From NCBI GenBank assembly GCA_003972845.1, contig QOAV01000096.1:1-5712 (forward strand): a stretch of 5,712 nucleotides of DNA, read 5' to 3'. Source of the DNA: Gammaproteobacteria bacterium. Its GTDB lineage: Bacteria; Pseudomonadota; Gammaproteobacteria; QOAV01. Within the stretch, counting starts at the first letter, position 1, and each line of letters begins with the position of its first letter. Below, one piece after another: positions 1 to 5,616 of the stretch. The position numbers and the translations under genes were made by a program. The notes under the pieces were generated by a model. The model did no database searches and had not been told where the DNA came from. It saw nothing but the letters and a program-made list of their open reading frames with translations.

Positions 1-260
1 GCATCCACATTGTGAACGCTTACTTCCGCGCCATAGCCACGCTGCGAATGCCACTCTGCAAGGTCGCGATCCAGCTCCAGCAGATGCAACTCGGCGACTT
101 TGCCGATCAGATGCGCGGTCAACGCGCCACGACCGGGGCCGATTTCCACCACGATGTCATCCGGCTGCGGGTTGAAGCTGTCAACGATTCGACGAATCAC
201 ATTCTGGTCGTGGAGAAAGTTTTGACCGAGGGATTTTTTCGGCGCGTTGAAGCTGGTCAC
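1..260 (-). CDS. rsmA: 16S rRNA (adenine(1518)-N6/adenine(1519)-N6)-dimethyltransferase, N-terminal part, cut by the left edge
   Basis: RsmA (KsgA) uses S-adenosylmethionine to dimethylate two adjacent adenines in the 3' terminal hairpin of 16S rRNA, a late step of 30S assembly in the cytoplasm. About 86 residues are visible. They begin VTSFNAPKKSLGQNFLHDQ, where LGQNFL is the family signature. SAM-binding motif I follows as EIGPGRGALT, and LLELDRDLA is the motif II region with the acidic residue that binds the SAM ribose. I chose the GTG at 260 because a GGAGG lies five bases upstream and because this gives an N-terminus of the length usual for KsgA. An in-frame ATG at 308, 13 bases after the pdxA stop, would add 16 residues of low-complexity sequence and has no well-spaced ribosome binding site. 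The gene follows pdxA on the same strand and is probably cotranscribed with it, as in many gammaproteobacteria. The C-terminal two thirds lie outside the window. Confidence 0.95.
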   Translation of the reverse strand, partial: MTSFNAPKKSLGQNFLHDQNVIRRIVDSFNPQPDDIVVEIGPGRGALTAHLIGKVAELHLLELDRDLAEWHSQRGYGAEVSVHNVD

Positions 261-265
261 CGGAG

Positions 266-270
266 CCTCC
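266..270 (-). promoter_or_regulatory. Shine-Dalgarno GGAGG that decides the rsmA start
   Basis: A perfect GGAGG core sits five bases before the GTG at 260. The competing upstream ATG at 308 has only a GGTGGG directly touching it. This favours the GTG start, and it places the ribosome binding site inside the longer alternative reading frame. Confidence 0.6.
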
Positions 271-321
271 GGCGCGTTGGGTGTTGCGCGTTTTCCATCC
301 CGGCGCATCCCACCAAATGCC

Positions 322-1299
322 TCACCCCTGAGTCCCCGTCATTTCCACCGCTATCGCCACCGCCTCGCGCAAACTGCCCATATCGGCTTTGCCCGTCCCC
401 GCCAGATCCAGCGCCGTGCCGTGGTCCACGGAGGTGCGCACAAACGGCAGACCCAGGGTAATGTTTACGGCGCGCCCGAACCCGGTGTGTTTCAGCACCG
501 GCAAGCCCTGGTCGTGGTACATGGCAAGTATGGCGTCAGTGTGGGGAATGCGGTGTTGGGCGAAAGCGGTATCGGCGGGCAGCGGGCCGCGCAGGTCCAT
601 GCCTTCGCCGCGCAGGCGTTCCAGCACCGGCTCAATGACCTTGATTTCCTCCATGCCCAGATGCCCGCCCTCGCCAGCGTGCGGGTTGAGGCCGCAAACG
701 TCGATACGCGGCCGGGCGATGCCAAATCTGGTTTTCAGATCATCATGCAGAATGCGGATGACGCTTTCCAGCAACTCCGGCGTGATGGCGTCGGCCACGT
801 CTCGCAGCGGCAGGTGGGTGGTCACCAGCGGCACTCGCAACTCCCGCGTCGCCAGCATCATCACCACCTGCTCAGTCCCCGAACGCTCGGCCAGCAGTTC
901 AGTATGTCCGGTAAAAGGCACGCCGGCGTCGTTGATAATACCCTTGTGTACCGGCCCGGTGACCAGCGCGGCGAATTCGCCTGACATACAACCATCAACC
1001 GCGCGGTGTAATGTTTGCAGCACGTATTGCCCATTGGCCGGGTCAAGCTGACCAGCGACAGCCGGTACATCCACGGATATGGCGACGACGGCCATCTGAC
1101 CGGGACGAGACGGCGTTTCCCCGGCTGCCAGCGCCTCGAACGGCAGGCCCAGTTGCTGCGCGCGCTGCTGCAATAATTCGGGGTCGGCAATGGCAACCAG
1201 GCGGGCCTGCTGCGGCTCCTGCGCCAGCATCACTGCCAGATCCGGGCCGATACCAGCCGGTTCGCCGGGGGTGAAGGCCAAAACGGGTTTGTCTGCCAT
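322..1299 (-). CDS. pdxA: 4-hydroxythreonine-4-phosphate dehydrogenase
   Basis: PdxA oxidises 4-phosphooxy-L-threonine with NAD(P)+. The product, after decarboxylation, is condensed by PdxJ with deoxyxylulose 5-phosphate to give pyridoxine 5'-phosphate (DXP-dependent vitamin B6 pathway, cytoplasm). The protein has 325 residues, close to the 329 of E. coli PdxA. It opens with the family N-terminus [12 protein letters not shown] (residues 9-20). The three histidines of the divalent-metal site are present: His162 in TTHLPLR, His207 in NPHAGEGG and His262 in [10 protein letters not shown]. These are offset by a constant four residues from E. coli His166, His211 and His266. TGHTELLAE (130-138) and the C-terminal [16 protein letters not shown] region complete the family pattern, so the enzyme looks intact. 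The start has a weak AGGA 11 bases upstream. rsmA follows at once on the same strand. surA, the frequent upstream neighbour, is not here; a divergent flavin reductase-like gene is. Confidence 0.97.
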   Translation of the reverse strand: MADKPVLAFTPGEPAGIGPDLAVMLAQEPQQARLVAIADPELLQQRAQQLGLPFEALAAGETPSRPGQMAVVAISVDVPAVAGQLDPANGQYVLQTLHRAVDGCMSGEFAALVTGPVHKGIINDAGVPFTGHTELLAERSGTEQVVMMLATRELRVPLVTTHLPLRDVADAITPELLESVIRILHDDLKTRFGIARPRIDVCGLNPHAGEGGHLGMEEIKVIEPVLERLRGEGMDLRGPLPADTAFAQHRIPHTDAILAMYHDQGLPVLKHTGFGRAVNITLGLPFVRTSVDHGTALDLAGTGKADMGSLREAVAIAVEMTGTQG

Positions 1300-1307
1300 A
1301 CGGGTTC

Positions 1308-1336
1308 TTGTCCTGTGAACGGGATTGCCGCATTAT
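1308..1336 (+). promoter_or_regulatory. Candidate sigma-70 promoter for the flavin reductase-like gene
   Basis: TTGTCC (1308-1313) and CATTAT (1331-1336) are 17 bases apart, and each matches the consensus in four of six positions. The start would fall near 1343, about 34 bases before the ATG at 1377. The -10 shares the bases ATTAT with the minus-strand -10 of pdxA. Confidence 0.4.
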
Positions 1337-1360
1337 CCGCCGTCAGGGCACAGCAAACAA
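1332..1360 (-). promoter_or_regulatory. Candidate sigma-70 promoter for pdxA-rsmA
   Basis: On the minus strand a TTGTTT (1360-1355) is followed after exactly 17 bases by GATAAT (1337-1332), which matches the -10 consensus in five of six positions. Transcription would start near 1325, about 26 bases before the pdxA ATG. Its -10 overlaps that of the opposite-strand promoter. The -35 is only a half match. Confidence 0.45.
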
Positions 1361-1376
1361 CATGGGGATCGGGAGC

Positions 1377-1991
1377 ATGAAAATCAGCATCATCAGCGGC
1401 AGTCATCGTCACAACTCGCAAAGCGAGAAAGTGGCGCGGCATATCGAGAAAACCCTGATTGACGAAAACACAGCCGATCAGGCCTGGTTGTATTCGCTGG
1501 CGGGCAACCCGCTGCCGCTGTGGGATGAGGAAGTTTGGAACAAATCCAAAGCCTGGGAAACGCTGCTGAAACCGTTGCGCAAAGAGCTGATCGACAGTGA
1601 CGGCTTTGTTTTCATCGCGCCGGAATACCACGGCCAGGTTCCCGCCGGGCTGAAAAATTTCTTTTTGCTGTTCGGCAAGTACGAGCTGGGCCACAAACCG
1701 GCCATGATCGTCACCGTGTCCTCCGGCGATGGCGGCAGCTACCCGGTGGCCGAGCTGCGCATGAGCAGTTACAAGAACAGCCGCGTCTGCTACATCCCCG
1801 ATCATGTCATCGTGCGCAATGTCGAATCGGTACTCAATGAAAACCCCAAAGACAATGACGCATCCGCCGACGCCTACTTCCGTGAGCGCATCGACTGGAA
1901 CCTGCGCCTTCTGGTTGAATATGCAAAAGCACTGAAATCCGTGCGTGAAAGCGGGCTGGCTTTCCATGACAAATTCGGTAACGGCATGTAA
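1377..1991 (+). CDS. NAD(P)H-dependent FMN reductase-like flavoprotein
   Basis: This 204-residue protein has the flavodoxin-like fold of the NADPH-dependent FMN reductase family. Such cytoplasmic enzymes bind FMN and use NAD(P)H to reduce flavin, quinones or other small acceptors. The first strand and FMN-phosphate loop are seen as MKISIISGSHRHNSQS (residues 1-16), including the GS-x3-NSQS pattern. The second flavin loop is PEYHGQVPAGLKN (82-94), a variant of the common PEYNGSxPGxLKN. SSGDGGSYP (115-123) is the third loop, where many relatives have a glycine-rich stretch. I chose the ATG at 1377 because the protein then begins at the first beta strand, as in the family, and GGGGA lies about eight bases upstream. 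In-frame starts at 1308 and 1362 would only add an unrelated leader. The gene is divergent from pdxA and is followed by a terminator-like hairpin. The substrate cannot be told from the sequence. Confidence 0.85.
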   Translation: MKISIISGSHRHNSQSEKVARHIEKTLIDENTADQAWLYSLAGNPLPLWDEEVWNKSKAWETLLKPLRKELIDSDGFVFIAPEYHGQVPAGLKNFFLLFGKYELGHKPAMIVTVSSGDGGSYPVAELRMSSYKNSRVCYIPDHVIVRNVESVLNENPKDNDASADAYFRERIDWNLRLLVEYAKALKSVRESGLAFHDKFGNGM

Positions 1992-2002
1992 CTGCGGGTC
2001 AT

Positions 2003-2016
2003 TTGACCTGGATTAA
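2003..2016 (+). promoter_or_regulatory. FNR/DNR-like box upstream of the nosD-like gene
   Basis: TTGAC-CTGG-ATTAA matches the FNR/ANR/DNR consensus TTGAT-N4-ATCAA in eight of ten defined positions. Its centre is about 60 bases before the ATG at 2070. Used as a class II site, it would put transcription start near 2051. The possible -10 (TAAGCT, 2039-2044) is poor, so this is suggestive only. It is of interest because nos genes are often under this regulator family. Confidence 0.3.
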
Positions 2017-2025
2017 GGAGCGATC

Positions 2026-2056
2026 TCCGCAGGGCCGGTAAGCTGCGGGTTTTATT
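2026..2056 (+). terminator. Probable intrinsic terminator after the flavin reductase-like gene
   Basis: CCGCAG (2027-2032) pairs perfectly with CTGCGG (2043-2048) across a ten-base loop. A flanking T-G wobble can extend the stem, and the second arm is followed directly by GTTTTATT. It lies 35 bases after the stop at 1991. The stem is short and the T-run interrupted, so efficiency may be moderate. Confidence 0.5.
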
Positions 2057-2069
2057 GCCCGATTCACGC

Positions 2070-3341
2070 ATGGCTTTTTCCCGACTACGGCGCGGCGCTA
2101 TGGTTTGGCTGGCAGCGGCGTTTTGCCTGCCCGGCCCCGCCCTCGCCTCGCCACCTCTGCAGCTGTATGTCGCCCTGACCCCGCCCGGCGGGGTGCTGAA
2201 GCCCGAGCCGGGCGTTTACGCCGGGCCGGTGGTGATCGACAAGCCCATGACCATTGACGGCCGCGGGCTAGTGACCATCGACGGCGGTGGCGAAGGCTCC
2301 ATTGTCACCATCGACGCCGATGATGTAACCCTGCGCGGCCTGCATCTGACCCATTCCGGTACGTCCCACGACAAGGTGGATGCGGCGGTGCTGGTGAAGG
2401 CCCACGACGCGGTGGTCGAGAACAACGTCATGGACAAGGTGCTGTTTGGCGTACATCTGCGCAAGGCGGAAGGCGCTATCATCCGCGACAATCACATTTC
2501 ATCGCTGCCGCGCGACATCAGCCTGCGCGGCGACGCCATCCGCCTGTGGTACAGCAGCGACAACCTGATCGAGAACAACGACATCGAAAAGGCCCGCGAC
2601 CTGGTATTTTCCAACGCGGCGGACAATCGCATCATCGGCAACCACATCCACCACAGCCGCATCGGCATGGAATTCGTGTTCTCACCCGGCAACGAAATCG
2701 CCGGCAACAGCATAGACCACAACATTACCGGCATCACGGTGATCTATTCTGATGATCTGAATATCCACGACAACCACATCCGCCACCTGCGCAATCTCAC
2801 CGGCTCGGGCATCAGCCTCAAGGAAAGCTATAACGCGCAACTGAGCGGGAACGAAATCGCCCATTGCGCCGTGGGTGTACTCGCCAATGCGCCGCTGCAG
2901 CCAGAGAACATTCTCACCATCCGCGACAATCTGCTCATCTACAACGATGTGGCGATGTTTTTCTACGGCGAAAAAGGCGGCCATATTCTTCACGGCAACC
3001 GTTTCGACAACAATTTTCTTGATGTCATGGGTTCCGGCCCGCAAACAGTGCGCGATAACGACTGGACCGGCAATCAGTGGGACCGCTACCAGGGTTTTGA
3101 TCTGGACGGCGATGGCGTCGGCGACCAGCCGCACCGGGTCTGGCTCTATGCCGATCGCATCTGGATGGAACGCTCCATGGCGCGCTTTTACCGCGGCACG
3201 CCGGCGCTCGCCCTGATCGACTTCGTGGAGCGGCTGATACCGTCGTCGCAACCGAACCTGGTGCTGCAGGACGAGCGGCCCGTGGTCTTGGGCCATTCCG
3301 CTGATCCGGTGTCAGCCTCGGTGGACGCCAAACCGCGCTGA
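2070..3341 (+). CDS. nosD: NosD-type periplasmic right-handed beta-helix protein
   Basis: The 423-residue protein resembles NosD, the periplasmic factor that works with the ABC transporter NosF-NosY in assembling the copper-sulfide centre of nitrous oxide reductase. A Sec signal peptide is seen: RLRR at 5-8, a hydrophobic core around 10-22, and a likely cleavage after Ala24-Leu25-Ala26. Residues 55-320 form an asparagine-ladder parallel beta-helix with repeats of about 21-29 residues. Recurring Asn-x-Ile/Leu turns occur near residues 119, 141, 170, 191, 213, 235, 261, 287 and 310. The C-terminus carries the NosD hallmark WDRYQGFDLDGDGVGD (337-352), whose Asp344/346/348/352 resemble a calcium loop, then the family-typical YADRIWMERSMARFYRG and a hydrophobic helix near 380-390. 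Length is typical of the family. I chose the ATG at 2070; a TTG at 2055 is in frame. No strong ribosome binding site precedes either. No other nos gene is in the window, so the helix fold is secure but a role with N2O reductase is inferred from family resemblance only. Confidence 0.82.
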   Translation: MAFSRLRRGAMVWLAAAFCLPGPALASPPLQLYVALTPPGGVLKPEPGVYAGPVVIDKPMTIDGRGLVTIDGGGEGSIVTIDADDVTLRGLHLTHSGTSHDKVDAAVLVKAHDAVVENNVMDKVLFGVHLRKAEGAIIRDNHISSLPRDISLRGDAIRLWYSSDNLIENNDIEKARDLVFSNAADNRIIGNHIHHSRIGMEFVFSPGNEIAGNSIDHNITGITVIYSDDLNIHDNHIRHLRNLTGSGISLKESYNAQLSGNEIAHCAVGVLANAPLQPENILTIRDNLLIYNDVAMFFYGEKGGHILHGNRFDNNFLDVMGSGPQTVRDNDWTGNQWDRYQGFDLDGDGVGDQPHRVWLYADRIWMERSMARFYRGTPALALIDFVERLIPSSQPNLVLQDERPVVLGHSADPVSASVDAKPR

Positions 3342-3360
3342 ATGAGGTTTCGCACAGCGC
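3335..3360. repeat. Inverted repeat in the convergent gap, overlapping the nosD stop
   Basis: GCGCTG (3335-3340) and CAGCGC (3355-3360) form a perfect six-base stem with a 14-base loop, in the 49-base gap between two convergent genes. The first arm includes two bases of the TGA stop. No T-run follows on either strand, so termination is only a possibility. Confidence 0.25.
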
Positions 3361-3390
3361 AGCCTGGGTGGCAGTCTCTTGAGCCGCCGT

Positions 3391-4329
3391 TCAGCGCCGC
3401 CACTGCTCCAGTTTCAATTTCAACACGGCACCATGGCGCTCCAGAACCGAGGCGATGATGATGGCCGTGATGCCGACCACGGCCAGGCTGATCCAGTTGT
3501 TGGAAAACAGGAAATGCCAGAGTTTGCTCACCGTGTCATAGCTGGCGACGCCCATCGGCGCGAGTCCGAAAACCATCAGCGCCTTTTCCTTTTTCATCCA
3601 GCCATAGCCAATCAGGCCAGCGCCCGCGGCCATGCTCATCAACGCCGCGGCAAAAGGCGCATGGCCCAGATCACTCAGTACGAAGCTCAGCGCCACCACC
3701 GCGCCGGTAAACAGGGTCATGATGCGGTTAAGAGTCGCATTATCGCCGCGATGGGTCAGGTCCAGCGTCAGCGCGGCGATGGTGATGGCGAACACCGACA
3801 GCGCAAAGCGTGAGCCGATCAGCGGGCCTGCGATGGTTTCCAGCGAGCTGGCAACATAGAAAACAGCGATGTAAGCCAGGGAATCAGCCAGCATGTTCCA
3901 GCTCTTGTCCTCTCTATGCTGCTGCGAAAAAGCCCGAAGTCCAAGGAAAACGGCGCTGCTGACAGCGAGATAGAGAAACGCGTCGGGCGCGTACAGCAGC
4001 GCGGACCGGCCGATCAAAACCAGCAGCGGCGCATACAGCAACGCCTGCGCAAAGCGCCCGCCGGGGGTGGACAGATACTCGCCGGCGCCCAGCACGCGGG
4101 TTACCAGAGCAGCCGAGCCAGCAACAGGGCCATTCGCCAGGACGGATAGTAAACACTCACGTACCGACGCCAGAATCTGATCCGGGTCCTGCTCCACCCG
4201 GCCGGTCTTTATCCGCCGCAGCGCCACTTCCCGCTGCGCCAGACTGACTGTATTCCCGGAGCCATCGAACACTATCGCGCGGCTGGCGTGGGTGCCCTGG
4301 TCAATGGCTAGATACGGGTCGGCTGTCAT
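3391..4329 (-). CDS. Chimeric protein: FGGY carbohydrate kinase N-terminus joined to a polytopic membrane region
   Basis: This 312-residue frame has two unrelated parts. Residues 1-65, perhaps to 77, read as the N-terminus of an FGGY sugar/glycerol kinase: YLAIDQGTHASRAIVFD (6-22) is the first phosphate motif, and GRVEQDPDQILASVRECL (43-60) matches the GWVEHDP region of GlpK. Full FGGY kinases have about 450-520 residues. The later substrate residues, the catalytic Asp and the whole ATPase C-terminal domain are absent, so it cannot be a working kinase. From about residue 92 the protein is hydrophobic, with seven or eight likely membrane spans near 94-112, 116-133, 150-167, 175-190, 204-220, 225-243, 250-266 and 278-296. 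It ends in a basic tail, VLERHGAVLKLKLEQWRR. This part resembles the C-terminal end of large bacterial membrane proteins of unknown function, by my recollection of that style rather than a search. No stop or frameshift interrupts the frame. The start ATG has no strong ribosome binding site. It could be a deletion fusion, a real new architecture or an assembly error. Confidence 0.65.
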   Translation of the reverse strand: MTADPYLAIDQGTHASRAIVFDGSGNTVSLAQREVALRRIKTGRVEQDPDQILASVRECLLSVLANGPVAGSAALVTRVLGAGEYLSTPGGRFAQALLYAPLLVLIGRSALLYAPDAFLYLAVSSAVFLGLRAFSQQHREDKSWNMLADSLAYIAVFYVASSLETIAGPLIGSRFALSVFAITIAALTLDLTHRGDNATLNRIMTLFTGAVVALSFVLSDLGHAPFAAALMSMAAGAGLIGYGWMKKEKALMVFGLAPMGVASYDTVSKLWHFLFSNNWISLAVVGITAIIIASVLERHGAVLKLKLEQWRR

Positions 4330-4555
4330 GCCGCCGATCTAATCACCGTGGCACCCTTCATGCAATCAATGGTGGCCGTGGCGGGTATGATGGTTTTCTC
4401 CATATACCGCCGTCAGCAACCACGTTGGCGGGAACCCCTGCCGCGCCCGGCGTCTGCAAACCTGCGCTCAGCAATGATTTTGTTTTCACGAGAATTCTCC
4501 TGTTCGGCTTGATGGCGCTGTAGAATAGCGCCACCAGAGTGAACCCGCGCTGAAA
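4330..4555. other. Divergent intergenic spacer (226 bases)
   Basis: This spacer separates the chimeric minus-strand gene from the plus-strand hydrolase and should hold both promoters. I see a 25-codon minus-strand frame (4403-4326) and a 50-codon plus-strand frame (4360-4512). Neither has a clear ribosome binding site or a recognisable product. The only clear structure is the inverted repeat at 4513-4533. Confidence 0.4.
4513..4533 (+). promoter_or_regulatory. Perfect inverted repeat enclosing a -10-like TAGAAT, upstream of the hydrolase
   Basis: TGGCGCT (4513-4519) and AGCGCCA (4527-4533) are a perfect seven-base inverted repeat. The seven bases between them, GTAGAAT, contain TAGAAT (4521-4526), five of six matches to the -10 consensus. 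Transcription would begin near 4533, about 23 bases before the ATG at 4556. No good -35 is seen. The repeat could be an operator over the promoter core or simply a hairpin. Confidence 0.35.
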
Positions 4556-5236
4556 ATGAAGCCCGACAACAAACCACCGGTGATACTCGTTCACGGCATA
4601 TTGATGCCGTGCATTCAGTTGATCCCCATGCAGAAAAGGCTGGAAGCTGCCGGTTTCGAAGTGCATCGGTACTGTTATGCGACGATCAGCCAGACCATGC
4701 AGCAAAACGCCGACGGGCTGGCGGACATGCTCGCCAGCAAAAGCCTGGATCAATGCTGTTTCGTCGGCCACAGCATGGGCGGGCTGGTGATTCACCGCTT
4801 TCTGCAACACCACCCCGATTTCCCGCCCTGCCGCGTGGTGGCGCTGGGTTCGCCTTTTGGCGGCTCGGTGGTGGCGCGGCGCCTGTCGCAATGGCCCCTG
4901 GCGGGCAGCATGATTATCGGCAAAAAGCGCGGCTCCAGCCTGGAACACGGCGCACAGTCATGGCCGGACAAACACCGGCTCGGCGTGATCGCCGGGGACA
5001 AACCGCTGGGTATCGGCTGTATGCTGGCGCGACTGCCAAAACCCCACGATGGCGTGGTCAGTCTGGCAGAGACCGCGATTCCGGGCATGTCGGAACGCGT
5101 GATCATACCCGTCAACCACATGGGCCTGATGTTTTCCGCGCAGGCGGCGCGGCTGACGGAGCGCTTTCTCGAATACGGCAGTTTTGGCGACACAGCGGAA
5201 GGCCGCTCGGTAAAACCTGAAGGAGACAAAGCATGA
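4556..5236 (+). CDS. Cytoplasmic alpha/beta hydrolase (lipase/esterase-like)
   Basis: This 226-residue protein has the alpha/beta hydrolase fold and probably cleaves an ester or thioester; the substrate is unknown. The oxyanion strand is PPVILVHGI (7-15). The nucleophile elbow is GHSMGG, with Ser73 as the catalytic serine (71-76). LGSPFGGS follows (98-105), a pattern common in the lipase-like PGAP1/DUF676 branch. A plausible catalytic acid is Asp165 in PHDGVVSLAE (163-172), and His188 in NHMGLM is the likely catalytic histidine, so the triad seems complete. There is no signal peptide, lipobox or membrane segment, which argues for a cytoplasmic enzyme. The start is the ATG at 4556; the ribosome binding site is weak. 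The stop overlaps the start of the next gene as ATGA, which indicates translational coupling with the GFA-type protein. It is not of the esterase-D type that forms S-formylglutathione hydrolases, although it shares GHSMGG with them. Confidence 0.87.
   Translation: MKPDNKPPVILVHGILMPCIQLIPMQKRLEAAGFEVHRYCYATISQTMQQNADGLADMLASKSLDQCCFVGHSMGGLVIHRFLQHHPDFPPCRVVALGSPFGGSVVARRLSQWPLAGSMIIGKKRGSSLEHGAQSWPDKHRLGVIAGDKPLGIGCMLARLPKPHDGVVSLAETAIPGMSERVIIPVNHMGLMFSAQAARLTERFLEYGSFGDTAEGRSVKPEGDKA
5220..5225 (+). promoter_or_regulatory. Strong Shine-Dalgarno for the GFA-type gene, inside the hydrolase
   Basis: AAGGAG lies seven bases before the ATG at 5233 and within the last codons of the hydrolase gene. 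This is the best-spaced ribosome binding site of the window and supports independent as well as coupled translation of the second gene. Confidence 0.65.
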
Positions 5237-5616
5237 TTCACAAAGGCGGCTGCCACTGCGGCGCGGTAAGGTTTGAGGTGGAAGCGCCGGCAGAAATTCA
5301 GGCATCCGAATGCAATTGCTCCATCTGCTCGAAATCCGGCTATTTACACCTGATCGTTCCGCGTCCGGCTTTCAAGCTGCTGTCCGGACAGGAAAACCTG
5401 CAAACCTATCGCTTCAACACCGGCGTGGCGAAGCATCTGTTCTGCAAAACCTGTGGCATCAAGTCTTTCTACGTTCCGCGCTCACACCCGGAAGGCATCA
5501 GCGTCAATGTGCGCTGTCTCGATAATTCGACCATTCGGTCTGTCCATATCGAACCTTTCGACGGCGCGCACTGGGAAGAAAGCATACAAAAACTGAAAGC
5601 AAGCCATGAATCGTGA
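5233..5616 (+). CDS. GFA/CENP-V-type zinc-binding protein
   Basis: The 127-residue protein is a typical single-domain member of the GFA family, named after the glutathione-dependent formaldehyde-activating enzyme. Most bacterial members have no proven reaction. All zinc-binding cysteines expected of the family are visible. Cys7 and Cys9 are in GGCHCGAVRFE, Cys27, Cys29 and Cys32 in CNCSICSKSG, and Cys71 and Cys74 in CKTCGIKSFY. YRFNTGVAKHLFC (59-71) is the usual strand leading to the last pair. Length and order are normal. It has no signal peptide and is probably cytoplasmic. The start ATG overlaps the hydrolase stop by four bases and has AAGGAG at good spacing, so the two are one operon. A joint role with the hydrolase in handling a glutathione adduct or a thioester is conceivable but not shown. 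Confidence 0.9.
   Translation: MIHKGGCHCGAVRFEVEAPAEIQASECNCSICSKSGYLHLIVPRPAFKLLSGQENLQTYRFNTGVAKHLFCKTCGIKSFYVPRSHPEGISVNVRCLDNSTIRSVHIEPFDGAHWEESIQKLKASHES

Noticed and set aside
247..984. Long plus-strand open frame (245 codons) opposite rsmA and pdxA, with a second one at 389-1051
   Set aside because: They are antisense to pdxA, whose metal-site histidines and family motifs are clear. Their products are rich in His, Arg and Gln, as expected of shadows of GC-rich genes.
1230..1967. Long minus-strand open frame (245 codons) opposite the flavin reductase-like gene
   Set aside because: It is in antisense to a gene with a full flavodoxin-like pattern and overlaps the start of pdxA. No family motif is visible.
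2015..2020. AAGGAG as the ribosome binding site of nosD
   Set aside because: It is about 50 bases before the ATG, and no start codon lies at normal distance behind it.
2080..3040. Nucleotide repeats within nosD as a possible repeat array
   Set aside because: The periodicity is at protein level (Asn-x-Ile turns of the beta-helix); the DNA copies are diverged and not a CRISPR or satellite array.
2682..3296. 204-codon minus-strand frame opposite nosD
   Set aside because: It lies wholly inside the beta-helix gene. The repetitive coding sequence explains the absence of stops, and no ribosome binding site is seen.
4360..4512. 50-codon plus-strand frame in the divergent spacer
   Set aside because: No ribosome binding site, no recognisable sequence, and it runs through the probable promoter zone.
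4358..4948. 196-codon minus-strand frame spanning the spacer and the hydrolase start
   Set aside because: It is antisense to the hydrolase catalytic region and has no recognisable motif; the hydrolase triad is convincing.
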